Shown in pieces: positions 49,413-62,196 of a stretch of 64,000 nt of DNA. The stretch comes from Bombus terrestris (Eukaryota; Arthropoda; Insecta; Hymenoptera; Apidae): NCBI RefSeq assembly GCF_910591885.1, contig NC_063274.1, forward strand, positions 8,537,725 to 8,601,724. The letters run 5' to 3'. A program made the position numbers and the translations under genes. Below the pieces are notes generated by a model, which saw only the letters and a list, made by a program, of their open reading frames with translations, searched no databases and had not been told where the DNA came from. Positions within the stretch are counted from its first letter, which is position 1; each line of letters starts with the position of its first letter.

Positions 49413-52400
49413 GTAGGAGGACTTCTTGATTTTATTTCAGGTTTCACGGGTAGCTAGAATTGTGAGAAAGAGAGAATTGTGGATTCTAAAGTGTAAACTA
49501 GGTTTTTTGGAAGCTCGGGTTAATTGGTTTTTTGTATAAACTTGTTTCTCTCTGTGAATTTTGGACTAGCTTTTTGACCAACGTCCTTGTGACCGATATT
49601 TTAGAGACTTTTGTAAACAGTTACAATCTACTTTACTATTATTTAGTATAAACGACTCTCAAGACGCGTGATTGTCAATCAAATCGACAATGATATCGTC
49701 GATTTGTAATTTTTTCTCAAATTCACGATATCAACACTCGTTATTCTTAACACCCGCGTTTCGTGCTTCCAAGAGATACAGTTTATACCGAGAGTCATTG
49801 GACGACATTAATCACAACACTTTCTATCATGGAATTTCATGGCTTTGTGGATAAGAAAATGGTCAAGTAGATCAATTATATTTGTTATCAATGGCAGGAA
49901 AGAAAGAATGTTAATAAGCGATACAAAGCACGATATACATGCGAAAGTAAATTAATCGCAAATATTTGCGGTTTTCTACTTTCGAATTTTCATAAAATCA
50001 TCATTGATCGTATCATTAGCTGAAGCATTAGATACCGTATTATTAAGTATCGCCAGAACCTGTTTGAATGGATCGATTTTACGCGGGTTATAGATACCGG
50101 TTTAGCTGCCACGATCAAGCGGCGGGATTATTTTCGGCTAATCGAGGCCAGCAGAGAAATTGATTGTCTGAGACACCGTGGTTGGCAAGCTAATATCGCC
50201 GATACAAAATTCGAACATACACGCGACGTGACGAGCTAACGATGCTCGCGTATGACTCGCGAGATTTATCGATCAACCGTAAAAGAGGGACGAGGTTCTA
50301 AATTTATATATTAGCGGGCACGAATTTGCAGAGATCGGAAAGCGACTATCAATAGCCGATAATTTGTCTTGTACTATTAAGCCGTTTCGTGATCCAACTA
50401 GTCTGTGTTACACCGTGACATTTATCTCAGTCTCGCGGGATACGTTAATCCGCTGATCGATCTCGCTTCTAACTTATGTTTCACTTAGCGATTCGACGTA
50501 TAACTATGCCCTAACGGGGATTTAATTAACGCAACTCTGCTACGAAACAGTGTTATCGACGAAAGCCGAAGATACGGCATTTGTTAGATTATACCTGCAG
50601 CTCGAATAAAGGAAGAAATGTACATAATAAGGTAGGGTTATTTGAGTTATCTCGCTAGCTAAGTCAAATATGTAGTTTATTTTCGAGCACAGATGACTTA
50701 AAGGTTGCTCGTAATTTCGAATTTGACGAATTACAGGAAAATTACTTAACTTGAGTCAAATAACCATATTTTATCTCATAATTAAATCTCGCGTATAATC
50801 GTAAGTGAAAACCTGTCGATTGTCCAATTCGTAGTTGCTATGAAACATTTGAATTTGAAGAAGACAATTTTTATGCAAGAAGATTATTGACGCGATGACG
50901 AAACAAACGAAAAAATATTAAGAAGGATAATTGCACCTTGTCTAATTTAACTCGGTTCTGTATGAAAAAGCTACTGACTCGATACTAGCCAGCTGTGAGG
51001 TTAAACAAATATCGTTGCGTTACAACTGCTCCAATTAAATCTTGCAGCGATCGTATACACAATTAAATTTAATTATCCCCGCTTACTGTTTCGCTAAACG
51101 GGATCGTTAGTCTCGGGCGACGCGGAGGGGGTGATACGTTTCAGGGATCCGCTAACGAAAGAACAAACGATAAAGATCGGCCGTGGTGTGTCTTCAATGC
51201 TGTTTCGCGTGCAACAATCTAGACTAATCAGCAATTATGCAGACAGTTGCAAAACCGTGGGTGCAAATTTAAACCGCTACTAGCGGACTAGAACCCGCGA
51301 GAAAATAAAAACGAAGACGATCTGATTCTGTGCCTTAATGAATAACGTAAGTACGTTAAACGAACATTTATTATATATTATTTGTCTTGATAAATATGGT
51401 AAATATGTAAAAAATAGGAAATCAACGTAGATAGATAAATGTAAATTTAAGTTAATTCGCGATATTTGAAGAAACATTTCTTCCATCGTGTTTCCAATAT
51501 TTTGAGGAATCGCTCGCATAAATGTATCATCTTATTCGAGCAACTTGAATGAAATTTTCCTTGTGTACAGTGGACGATATTACATTTATTCCATGTAAAA
51601 AAGGATATACTACATTACGTAAATAGACCTAGATAATTTTCATTTCTCTTTAATACCTTTGCGTAAAGTAAAATGAGCATGCAGCTACACTAAAAAGAGC
51701 TTCTTTAAATATTGGACGTAAGAGGAACATTCTAGATGCATCACACCGCGGTAGACTCTTTAACGCGTTTAACGTTATCGATGGACACATCGATTCTTTA
51801 CGAGGGGTACTCATAACCTTCGAAATGTAAAAAAATTCTAAGATATTTGTCTACGTTCAAGTATCGTTTTATTTATTATTCTTCGTATATCAAACTCAAC
51901 TTTAGGCTAACTTATCATAATCATCGTTTAAAAATATTATAAATTCTGGTCGCACGATCGAAATATAAATTGTGGAAATACGCGAACAAACGCGAAAATA
52001 TTAAGACGTATGTCTCTCGCAACTCTGCGTAACATTGAAACGAATCGAAGCCCATTACGCACGGCACAGCATCGTGCACCAGAGAAACTCATTATCCAAG
52101 GCAATGCGTGGAAGCGGACACGGCGTTCTCCTCGATGGCACGCGTCTCTCTCGTGCAGCGCGTCACGCGCGAGTTCATCGCATTCCTCTCGAATCCTCTG
52201 CACGAACCATGGCACATCTCTTACCTCTCTAATTTCCATATTTGTTAAAAGAAAACCTTTGCAGGACACGAAACACGCGAACAATGCTGGATTCTCTCTT
52301 TTGATTCCTCGAGGCGAGGCGACGTCTCATAGACATGAACGATCGTATCAGCGGCATCGCGATGACTGGATACTCCGCGCGACCTGAAAAACTGCGGGTC

Positions 52401-53696
52401 ATCGCGTGGAAGCGAGGAACGGCTCGCTCGCTCGCGGGAATCGCCGAGAAACCTGTCTGTTCACAAAAATGCGAACGCGTGCAGATAATACCCGATGTAT
52501 TACCGTTATTATGCCAGTCATTTACGTGCTGCACACGCGCAACCCCGTCGCTCCGGTCGGCCCCGCTGTCCCGCTAAATTCATCCCGCAGCGAGATTCTG
52601 CGAACGCATTTTAAGCAAACACGCTCGTACTGGCGTGGCCCGCTATACCTGGATGCATGGTCGGCCTCGTGTGCGTCCCAACGCCGTGGGATCATCTGGT
52701 AGCTTCGAGCATGTCGGTTTTAGTCGATTGGTAGCGACTATCGCATCGGGTTTGATAGATTTTCAATTGCAGGTTATGGATGAGACGAAGAGATGGAAGG
52801 TAGAGATGAGATACGAGGCTTGTGTGTTAGTCATTGACTATGTTAATTATACTTCATGACGTAGATCGTCTGTAAATCGGTCTTATCTAGCTAATTTTAA
52901 CTTTTTCCTTTTGCGTGTCTTATCTGATACTCGATGCATCAGTAATCTTACGTTAGAGTCAATAGTCTTGAGAATTACAGCATAATTTATATGTAGAAGA
53001 TGCGAACATGTAACGAAGCAAGAATTAGAAATTCGTTCATACACGTGGTCATGGAGTTTCTGGAAATTGACAGATTACTGTAGCGCATTCATTATTAATT
53101 AATATACACCTTTGCTTTCCAAAATGTTTCCATCGGCAAATGGTGAGATCTTTTTGAACGATTCTTGAAAATCGATAAAATAAGCAAAGCCATTTCTACG
53201 GTAACGCGGTAAGTACAAATACATATTTCAAATCGAACTATCGCAGACAATAAGCATACAAAATTCCCCTCTAGACTAAATCGCCTTATGCCCTAAAACA
53301 AACTATTACAAACAGCATAGAAAATTTTTCTCGCAGACGAGCTACTCGTTTCTTAATAACTCCGCGAAGAAGAAACTCGATGAGACAGGAAACATCGAGG
53401 ATCCTCGTCGCGAGCGCTTCTCCAGAAACCGCGTTACAAGCCGGGGCGGGTCGGCACTTTGCAATCTCTCCGCAGCGTGTGTCGCCGCTCTTGCAAGGGT
53501 GGAGAACGTTTTCTCGTCGGCCATTTCATCGGCACCAAGTGAAAACGCGTTTGTCGGCGGCGTTTGCGCGGCAGCGGCAGCCGCCTCGAGAGTTAGCCGA
53601 CGTTAAAACGGAAGTGCGACTGTGAAGGAAAGAAGGAGGTCGGAGCCGGGTAGCACGGAAACGGGACAGAGACGGACAAAGCGTTGAAGAAAGACA

Positions 53697-53745
53697 AGGA
53701 TAAAAGAGAGAAAGAGAGGGAGAGGGAGAGAGAGAGAGAGATGGA
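53697..53745. repeat. GA-rich tract facing a CT-rich tract
   Basis: A purine run (GA-rich, pure GA near 53727-53741) is followed about 120 bases later by a pyrimidine run at about 53862-53940 on the same strand. The two could pair as a long imperfect hairpin. Confidence 0.6.
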
Positions 53746-53861
53746 TAGAAGAGAGAGAACGTAGGAGGAAGGCGGTAGTCTGAACGTTCTCCTCCTCTCG
53801 GGTCCCGGAGGGCGTATAGTAATGTTCGAGTTGGCAGACTCGGGGTCGAGTGGGGATCTCC

Positions 53862-53940
53862 CTCTCCTCTGTTCCCCTCTCTTGCTCTCTCCCGCTCTCT
53901 TTCCGCCTGTTTCTCTTTCTTTCTTTCACCTTTCCACCTG
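53862..53940. repeat. CT-rich tract
   Basis: Mostly C and T. This is the partner of the GA tract at 53.7 kb. Pyrimidine-rich sequence continues with interruptions to about 54.2 kb, leaving several frames open by composition. Confidence 0.6.
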
Positions 53941-56341
53941 TTATGCGACTCTGTGCCATGCTGCATTGGCACAGGTGTGCAGCCACGTACTCATTCTCGA
54001 AAGCACACACCACCTTCGAAGGCTACACCTTCGACCTTTTTCTTCCTCCTCTCTCAACGTGCATACGCTACTCTCTCCCCCTATATCCTCTACGGCTCCT
54101 TTCCACGCTCCTTCTTTCCTTTCCTTCCGTTCCACTCCTTTTCTTTCCTTTTCCTCTACTCCGCCGACGTCTCTTTGCTCCTTTCTCTTCCTCCCACGAC
54201 AACCCCGTCTCGCTCGTTCTTATATTCTGTCTCATTCGAGGAACGAGCAAAGCGATCGCGTGGGCGGCGAGAGCTCTCTTCGTTCCTCTTCCCTGAGGCG
54301 CCTCGGCGAACCTACCTATACCTTTGCTCGTACACCTGTGCAGGAGCATATTGTCACGCCCAGTGGCGCGAGCGTACGGACGAGATGCACCGGCCGACGC
54401 GCCGCTCCCGACCATCGCTCCTCTTTTATTTACAGCCCCGGTCCGCTCGCTCGCCAAGTAACGCGCGACCCTTTCCTGCGATTGTCTATATCGGACACGA
54501 CAAAGATGCGGTGAGATTGGCCGATGACAGTCGATGGTGCGCGTTTAAGTTTTCATGATAGAAGAGAAGAGGGTGTGACCCGGAGAAACGAAGGGTAGGA
54601 GGATCATACGATTCCGAAGTAATGGGAGTAGTACGTTGACACTATTGCAAGAGTTTTCGATGTAAGTATTTTGTAACTTGGGGGAAGTTGGTCCTAAAAT
54701 TTGGTAAGATCGTGCGAGCATCGATGATTAGATAAAAGACATTCCTTGATTAAGTAACGATGGAAGCTAAGAGATAAAAGATATTGTAAAGTAGAGAATT
54801 GCAATGATTAATTGAGATTTATCTTGGACACCTACAGATGTTCTAAAGGATAGGTTTATTGATCATATAATCGTGCTTAATCAGCTGTGAATACATTAAC
54901 GATAAATAATGCAAATATTACGGACGTATTGTTAGATGATTTATGATGTGTCTATGTTATCAGATCTACCATCGAAAATCCATAATATTACCGCAGCAAA
55001 ACATTCTACTTCTCTGAAAGATACTTGCTATTAGAATCTTGCTGATGAAAATCTTAACCAAATTAATTGAAAGAATGTATATAAATTATATATGTTCGTT
55101 GTCGTTGTCGAAAATTCGCCACGTTGACTAGGAGAATATTCGATTCTCCAGAGCGCAAGAATTCGATCGATGACGTTTAGAACGCATCCTTGGTACCTGG
55201 AAAGGAACCTGCGACACGCGATGCAGGTTCATTCATCGATTCTCATTCGCCGGTTTCGCGACCTACCTTCTTACCTGTTCGGACACGTACAACCTTCGTT
55301 ATATAGATACCGATATTTGATGACTCTCCAGGAAACTGTGGCAGGTGAGCGTGAAATTTCTGCTTGCTATCCAAACGTCTGTGTTGCACATGTTACACCG
55401 TCAGCGATTAAAGTTGAATTCTATGAAGTAAACTGCTTCATGTCGCTATAAACATCGAATCAAGTCTGGATATTAGATATAATTGAGAAATTTGTATTTT
55501 ATCAAGAACCACTGCTTTAATTTCGCGTATCGCTACACATATTTATGTTTGTAATTTCATAAGTAAAGTGCGTTTCTACATTTTGATATTGCTTTTAATG
55601 AAGTGGAATGATAGAGGAAGATCTGTCTGATTCGGTGCTTGACGTGAGTGTAAGTATTATATCTCTAACTGTTTCGTAATACACCCAAGCCACTTTAATA
55701 TCACCGTTTGTTATTTTCATGCTTGTGCGCTGTAATTTATTTTTGACCTAGCGTAAATATTTAGATTGTTTAATTCTACCGTAAAATTGGTAGCAACCGC
55801 TCCCAAACAAAGTGTTTTCGTACTTCAACGACGGATGAAATCGTCAAAATCTAATTTGCGTCTTCTATCTATAGACGTAGATACGATTTATATTCGTTAT
55901 ACCAATTCAAAAGATTAAGCATTGAGAACGTTCAAAAACGTCGATGGGATGAATTTCAGAAATGTTTATCTCAAATCTTCCACAATCTATCGTATTAATT
56001 AAAATTTCGAAACTAGCCACGTGCAACGAGATCGGCATTTTGTCAATTGTGTTGCGTAATATGCGACGTATTCGTTGCTTCGAGGGTAAATATATCATCG
56101 TCGATAGACGTTAAACGTTTCGCTAAAAAAATCAACTTTTCGATGCTCTTAGAAAACCTACGTTTCACCATCTTAAAACAAAACTCGAGCACAAATTCGC
56201 GTTTTGATTTAAACAAAAAAACTGGGAACCGTCGCACATCACGGCGCATTTCTGCGCGACCGTGCCGTTATTACACGCTAGCGTAATCTACAAAGGCGGG
56301 GGGCTCAAAAGCGAGAAGGAGACCGATAACAAACGCAAAAT

Positions 56342-56367
56342 AGAGAGAGAGAGAGAGAGAGAGAGAA
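56342..56367. repeat. GA microsatellite
   Basis: A pure (GA)n run, about 430 bases before a CT-rich tract at 56783-56835. This repeats the GA-then-CT arrangement seen at 53.7-53.9 kb. Confidence 0.7.
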
Positions 56368-57859
56368 AGCCTGGTCCGCGATATGCGAGCTGCGAATGCC
56401 GGGTTAGAAACGTGGAACAAGAGGGGGAGTGTATGGCGTGCGGTGTTTGGCCGGTGAGCGAGAGAGGCCAGGGGCGCTTGTGCGTATGTCCATACGTTTG
56501 TCCATTTGCGTATCGGCCGGCGCTTTATGGGAATTAGCGGCGTATTGTGGGTCGCCGGTGGGCGGTCTGTGTGCACCGGTGCACGAGAAGCGTCCACGGG
56601 AACGGCCACCACTCCCGGCCGACGGGAGCGTGAGGGAAGTTGCAGCGGCGCATACACCCGTGGGGGATGATCGAACAAGGATGGCAAGTTGCGAGACCGA
56701 GACGCGCAAGACAGGGACAGGGAACGCGTAGACGCGCAGAGAAAGGAAGACAGGGGTAACGGAAGCGTCCGGGAATGGGGATGATTCTCTGTCCCTCTCT
56801 TTCCCTGTTTCCCTTCCTCCCATTCTCTCTCTTGTCAATATACGAGCGATATGATCACCAAGTATAATCACCGGCGGACCGGAGAGCGTCGAGCTCTCTG
56901 TCAATAGAATGCTACTTTGTGATCCCCGTCCCCGCCCAATCCGACCGCTTATATATTGTATCAAACGTATCCGTGCGTTTTGCTTCTCTCTGCAGAATGC
57001 CGCCGCTCGTGAAATCCGTATCGACCGACAATACCCGCGAAACGCGTTGGTCAGCCGCGCAAAAATACACCCGACCACCCCCTCCCGTCCCACCAACTAC
57101 GACAGCTCGCCACTGTCCTGGTAATATCGAACAAAACCGCCTCCGGGGGTGGCGCGTTTTTGTTCTTCGCCGATATGGTGATTCGTCCTGCCGTCCTTTA
57201 TCATCGATACTCCTGTCGGTGTGCACTGTTGGCCAGCACGGTGCGCTATCCTCATATTTGCTTTGTTTTACGTTTCAGTAAATGAAGCTAGTGTGGTTCT
57301 TTGACGAGAATGCGTTGTGAGGAAGATTGTTGCGTTTGATGTGCAATGGAAACGCGGTGTGTACAATATTTGCGATGTAATGGGGTGAGAATTTACAATT
57401 AATTTTGGGAAATACTCTAAAACCACAAAGTGCAATAAATCCATACAACGATGAAAGAAATGGTAACGGATTCAAGCCAATGCGAGTTATCCTATTCTTT
57501 ATCGTGATTTTAAAATATAACACCCTTCTGTAATTCACATACTTCAAACGCTACAAATCAGAAATATCCGTGTAACAAGCATTCGTTGATCGAACAAAGT
57601 GACGGTCGCGACTCTCCGGTGGTCAGCGAAGCGTGTACGAACGCGCGATTTCGTATCTTGCAGTCGTCGCAAGAGGCACGCCGCCTAAACGGGGGCTAAA
57701 TGAACGCGCACGGCTGTCTTTTTTTCTCTATGTGTGTATCATCCTCCCTTCTTGTTACTTTTTGCCTGCGCGGAACATCAACTTACGCGACCACCTCGCT
57801 TATCCGATTCACCGGGTTTTTCTCGACGGGTAGGGTACGGTGCGGTGGCTGTTGGAGAC

Positions 57860-57879
57860 GCACGCGCGCGCGCGCGCGG
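57860..57879. repeat. Alternating CG tract
   Basis: (CG)9 lies within the intron 3 CpG-rich island. It is directly followed by a GAGAGGG purine run. Confidence 0.6.
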
Positions 57880-59306
57880 AGAGGGTGCAATCCGGTAGAG
57901 AGGGTTGGCTCGTCGGAGTGTATCTTTTCGAGCGATCAAAGAATTATCGCAGTGGAGCGGCAAGCCGACGGTGTTTGTCGTTTGATCGCGAGGCAACGAT
58001 GCGTGAGTTTGCGCGTTACCTGCCGCGAGAGACGAGCAAACCGCTCGGCTCGGCTCCGCTTCGCTCTGTGTCGTGCGAATGAGCGCGCAGGCACAGTGTA
58101 CCAGCGTGAACGGCTAACGCGTTAACGCATTTTAGCCAAGCTACACCGTTTCTTCCGCATCTCGTGCTCTCCTTTTTTTCTCTCTTTTCTTGTCTGCTAC
58201 TCACTCTGCGTATCTCTTTTTCCCCTCTTCGATCCTACCCACCAGCTAGCATCCTGTCCTCTCTTTGTATCTCCTTTACACCGTATCTCGTTCTCTCGTC
58301 ACGGCTCTCTCCACTCGTCCTCCTGCTCGCGTTCCACCCTCTGGCCACCCTTTTGCCAGGCTCATACATCGAATATCTCTTGCAGAGGACCGAGGTCGGG
58401 TCCGCTGCCCTCGTCATGTCGTACTAATGCATGTAATTGCAGCTAACCTCATTAAACCCGCCGACTGATGCCACTCGCTCAAATTGCGTCCCTCTACCCC
58501 TTTGCTTCCTATATCCCGAGTCTCTGTCACTATCTCGCTCGTTCCTTTTTTTCACCCCATACTCTTCCTGGCTGTTTCTCTGTTTCGACCGACTCTTCGT
58601 TTCGTTATCCCTGTACTGCGTTCTCCACGATTCTCATCCATGTTTTCACCCCTTTCCCCCGTTTTATCCGTCTGCGTTTCAACGTTTCTGTTTGCCTCTC
58701 GCTTCGTCCCGCCTTTGGCGGATTCCTCGCCCGGTACCGAAACCCCGCACCGCTGTCCTTGGCTAGTCTCGGTTTGCCACCTACGCGATAAACCCTTCGA
58801 ATCAACGGTGGTGGTTGAATTTTTTAAATTCGTTTAACCTTCTTTTTAGCTTTCTAAGATCAGAATTTATTGGATCGGTCGAGTCTGCATTAGTTTCGAT
58901 CATTCATATCGTTGTTTCAATATTTCAAGTTTTAAGTTGAAGCTATTGATACGTAAACTTTCTGTATAAACGTATTTTAATCCGTTAACCGAGTCGTCTT
59001 TTAATCCAAAATTCCATTTGGCATTAGTTTTAGTTGCGCTAGTCTTGGTCTTTGAAAGTGTAAATACGATGTAACGATGCATTAAAACAATACAATTTCT
59101 CGATAAAGAAATTATTAATTTTAAAATCTAGGCAAGCCGGATGACGAGTTTATCACTCTTATAATACATATTTCTTAGCTATGATCACGTATCTTACGTT
59201 TCTTACGTACATTAATCATTCAAGCAATGCCAATAGCACCATTTTATACAGCCGTCTAAGATTCTAAATAACGCTGATAACGTTTAACCCTTTTATTCAT
59301 AATCTT

Positions 59307-59396
59307 TGGAAGTATTGTAATACAACACTTGCGAACTCCTTTTACGAAAGTGTTATATGTACATACGAAACATTTTGAAATTTCATTAGCGCTATG
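59307..59396. mobile_element. Fragment related to the miniature element at 26.8 kb
   Basis: The segment ending at 59396 contains CATTTTGAAATTTCATTAG followed by CGCTAT. This matches CATTTTGGAATTCCATTAA followed by CGCTAT inside the 26.8 kb element, in the same order relative to a GAACTC sequence. The terminal repeats are degraded or missing. It appears to be a truncated second copy of the same family. Confidence 0.35.
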
Positions 59397-60893
59397 AGCC
59401 GGTGTGTATGTACGTACCGCGTGGAAGAATTAAGCAATCCTCACACCAAACATTCTACCGTATTCCTGAATGAAGAAACAGGGGTGCCAAAAATTCCAGC
59501 ATCCTCCGCACCCTCGACCATCGAGGTCCTTGTTCGCCATTTATGTAAATCGAAAGAGGGTGCTCGTACGAACGTTCTGTCCCATTCCACGATTCGCCTA
59601 TGAATAGCTCACTCCATTAAATAACACCGGTACATATGCCTACAAGCAAACAGTTTGTTGATGATTGAATATCGGAGTAGTATCCGGTGTATTTTAATCG
59701 AAACGATACGCGGCTGGGACCTCCTCGCGAAATACACAGTTGCTGCTTGGAAAACGCTGTTCGTATTGATCCAGCGTAAGCCGGCCGGGTATCACTTGTA
59801 AAATGCACCGAGTCAATTTCGAACATTACGAAACCCAATATATCGGCCGCGATATTGAAACCGATATGTATAATATATATTGGCCGACAGATTTCGGCCG
59901 ACTCGCTGAACGCTCAAATTCTCGTCATCGTTTTCTATTCAAAAGGCTCGATCGAATTACTTTTGCGGCTCGTAACTCGTTCATTCTCTGTCCTGGATAC
60001 GCCAGTTCCGAGCAACGGTGCTCGTGGAAGGCTTCTTGCACGCGTGTCGCGTCGACGTTTCCGCTTGGTTCGAGGGCGCTTTGGGCTTTCGACTCACGCA
60101 AACGCCAACGTTGCAACCGATGTTCGGTCACGTAGATTCATTTCATTAGTCTCCCCCGTGGTCATTTTTCCTCTTGAATGGTAATAATCCAAGATGTGTG
60201 CAACGTGAGTGTGTAATATCTCGAGTATCTATAAGAGAAGTAGAGTTCCTTGGAGATTTTACGAGAATCTTCGACGAATTGGTGTCTCTTGATACGATAA
60301 TTTTTGGACATGGGGAACTTCCGATGCTCTGACTTAGTACGAATTTAAATGGATTTTCTTAGAGATATGGACGACTAAGATTTATTTTGGAAATCAAAGT
60401 CTCTGTTGAATTATTTTACAAATATTTTGAGGACGGAAACTTAACTCTACAAAGTCCTAAGAATTCTATCATAATTCGCGGCGTATCTGAGAAATACTTA
60501 AGGTTGACTTCAATCTACGATTCAGTGCCGAGTTTGCATAAAACTTGCACGAATATAGAATATGTTCTTCGAACTGGTTAACTTCAGTATAACACACGCA
60601 ACTCGCACAGTATCCGTGAACAACTCAAATAGACGACACGAATCAACCTCCAATTTACTATTCGAATCGATAAATTCCTGTTAACCATCGCGCAACAATT
60701 TTCTTCGATCTATCGAGTAACCTGCAAAACGATATATTTCCGAGTGGTCGATGGAATTTCTCGTTTCCCTTTGATACGCACATATATTGTACGGAGTGTT
60801 CCTAATCGTAACACGAAGGTAGAGGAACGGTTCTCGCATTGCAGTATCGTGCGTACAACGTTAATTACAAAACACTTATGTCGAACGAACGTC

Positions 60894-61116
60894 TTAACAC
60901 GTAGGAGGACGAGATTTCGCTTGTATTAAGGGTGAAGGCGTCGCCAGTAGTGCATGCACGACGACGTCTGGACCACTTGGCGCTCGCATTACGGACCCCT
61001 TTCTACTTGGTACTCTTCCTTCGTTGCCGGCGGGGGCACCAGCACCTCCTTCAATCTCCGCATCCGATTTTCTGGAGGAAGAAAATGAACTCTCATATAA
61101 TTATTTTCCTCATTAA
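60894..61116. other. Unrecognised protein-like block in intron 3 (open on both strands)
   Basis: A GC-richer block about 160 bases long (60930-61090) reads smoothly on both strands. The plus frame (60898-61116) is open in phase 0, the phase in which SoxD intron 3 begins, and contains TDPFLLGTLPSLPAGAPAPP followed by SDFLEEENEL. It has only a weak AAG acceptor and no convincing donor. The minus frame (60894-61100) contains SDAEIEGGAGAPAGNEGR and is preceded by a strong acceptor-like tract, TTTTCTTCCTCCAG, ending at 61072. Neither matches the SoxD coiled coil or HMG box. A nested exon, a mobile-element remnant or a conserved element are all possible. Confidence 0.25.
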
Positions 61117-62158
61117 CATTGTGGCCCATTGTTCGCGTCGATGAGAGGCATAGTCTTGCCGCGCGCGGTATTTTAATTACATTCCTATGTGCAGCCAGGC
61201 CTCAACTCAAAGGCGACCGTTCACCATTGTACTCTCTCGCGTCTTTCTTTCTTACTCTCTTTCTCTTAACCAACTGCGGGATCATCCGATAATAATTTTT
61301 TGTTGTCCCCGTCAAGGGTGTTCTTGGAGACACTCTTTATTCTCCTGAAGAAAGTTTCTTTTTCTATTATTTTTTTTTACCTATATAAAGTATTATTTCT
61401 TATGGTGTAACACGCAGCAAACGTGTAACAAATATGGGGATATTCATAGGGTTGATTTTAGACTTCAAAATAATGAAACAGGTTCATGTACGAGAATATC
61501 GCCAGAGCCCTATTTTTCGAGTTACAAGAAATAGTAGTTTACGATGGAAATGTAATCAATGGATCAACTGACGTCCTTTACATCGCTTACACCGACCTCG
61601 TTTACACAACCATGGTACACCATGTGCACGAGGTTTACAATAATTAAAAACATCGGTTTGGATTACACAAAAGAGTAAATCGCGCCTCAAAATATAAGTC
61701 ATGTCTAACTAAACTCGATCGTGTGGTAAAATTCGATGTGTGAAACAAGTCGACGATCAGACGATCTTTGATCAAGATCGCATACCGCCGGTAATGAATT
61801 TCTTGATATGTATTAAGCCTTGGGAGTCTGTTAATTTCGACGACTGCACATTCTTCCAAGTACTCCTTAGATCGTTAGCATTCGAACACGCGTCAAAAAT
61901 AATAACACGGCCTTTAGGCTAAATTACACGTGCTTCCAATTACGAGTATTATTCACGCACGATAACCGCGTCTCTCTCGTTCTCGCTCTCTTTCAAACGA
62001 GCGCGGTCCACGAACGCGGCGCCCAAGGATTTTATAATTTTCTCCGGAAAGTATTTCGTCTGTTCCGCTAGACTTAATCATCGACCATCGTGACGAGCGA
62101 TAAACAAACTATTAACCAACGACACCGGGTAGAAACCGCAAGATAAAAAGAGAAGGAG

Positions 62159-62196
62159 AAGAGAATCGTCGAAAAGAGAAGAGAATCGTCGAAGAA
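62159..62196. repeat. 20-bp tandem duplication
   Basis: GAGAATCGTCGAA occurs at 62161 and 62181 in the same AGAA flank, giving two adjacent 20-base units. Confidence 0.6.

Noticed and set aside
53822..54558. Overlapping plus-strand frames of 148-230 codons
   Set aside because: Three frames are open at once because of CT-rich composition; there is no domain and no SoxD similarity.
56404..57096. 230-codon minus-strand frame
   Set aside because: Ser/Arg/Pro-rich output of a CpG- and CT-rich island, with no recognisable motif and competing open frames on both strands.
59394..59603. 69-codon frame starting MSRCVCTYRVEEL
   Set aside because: It begins inside the end of the miniature-element fragment and has no recognised domain or splice context; probably chance.
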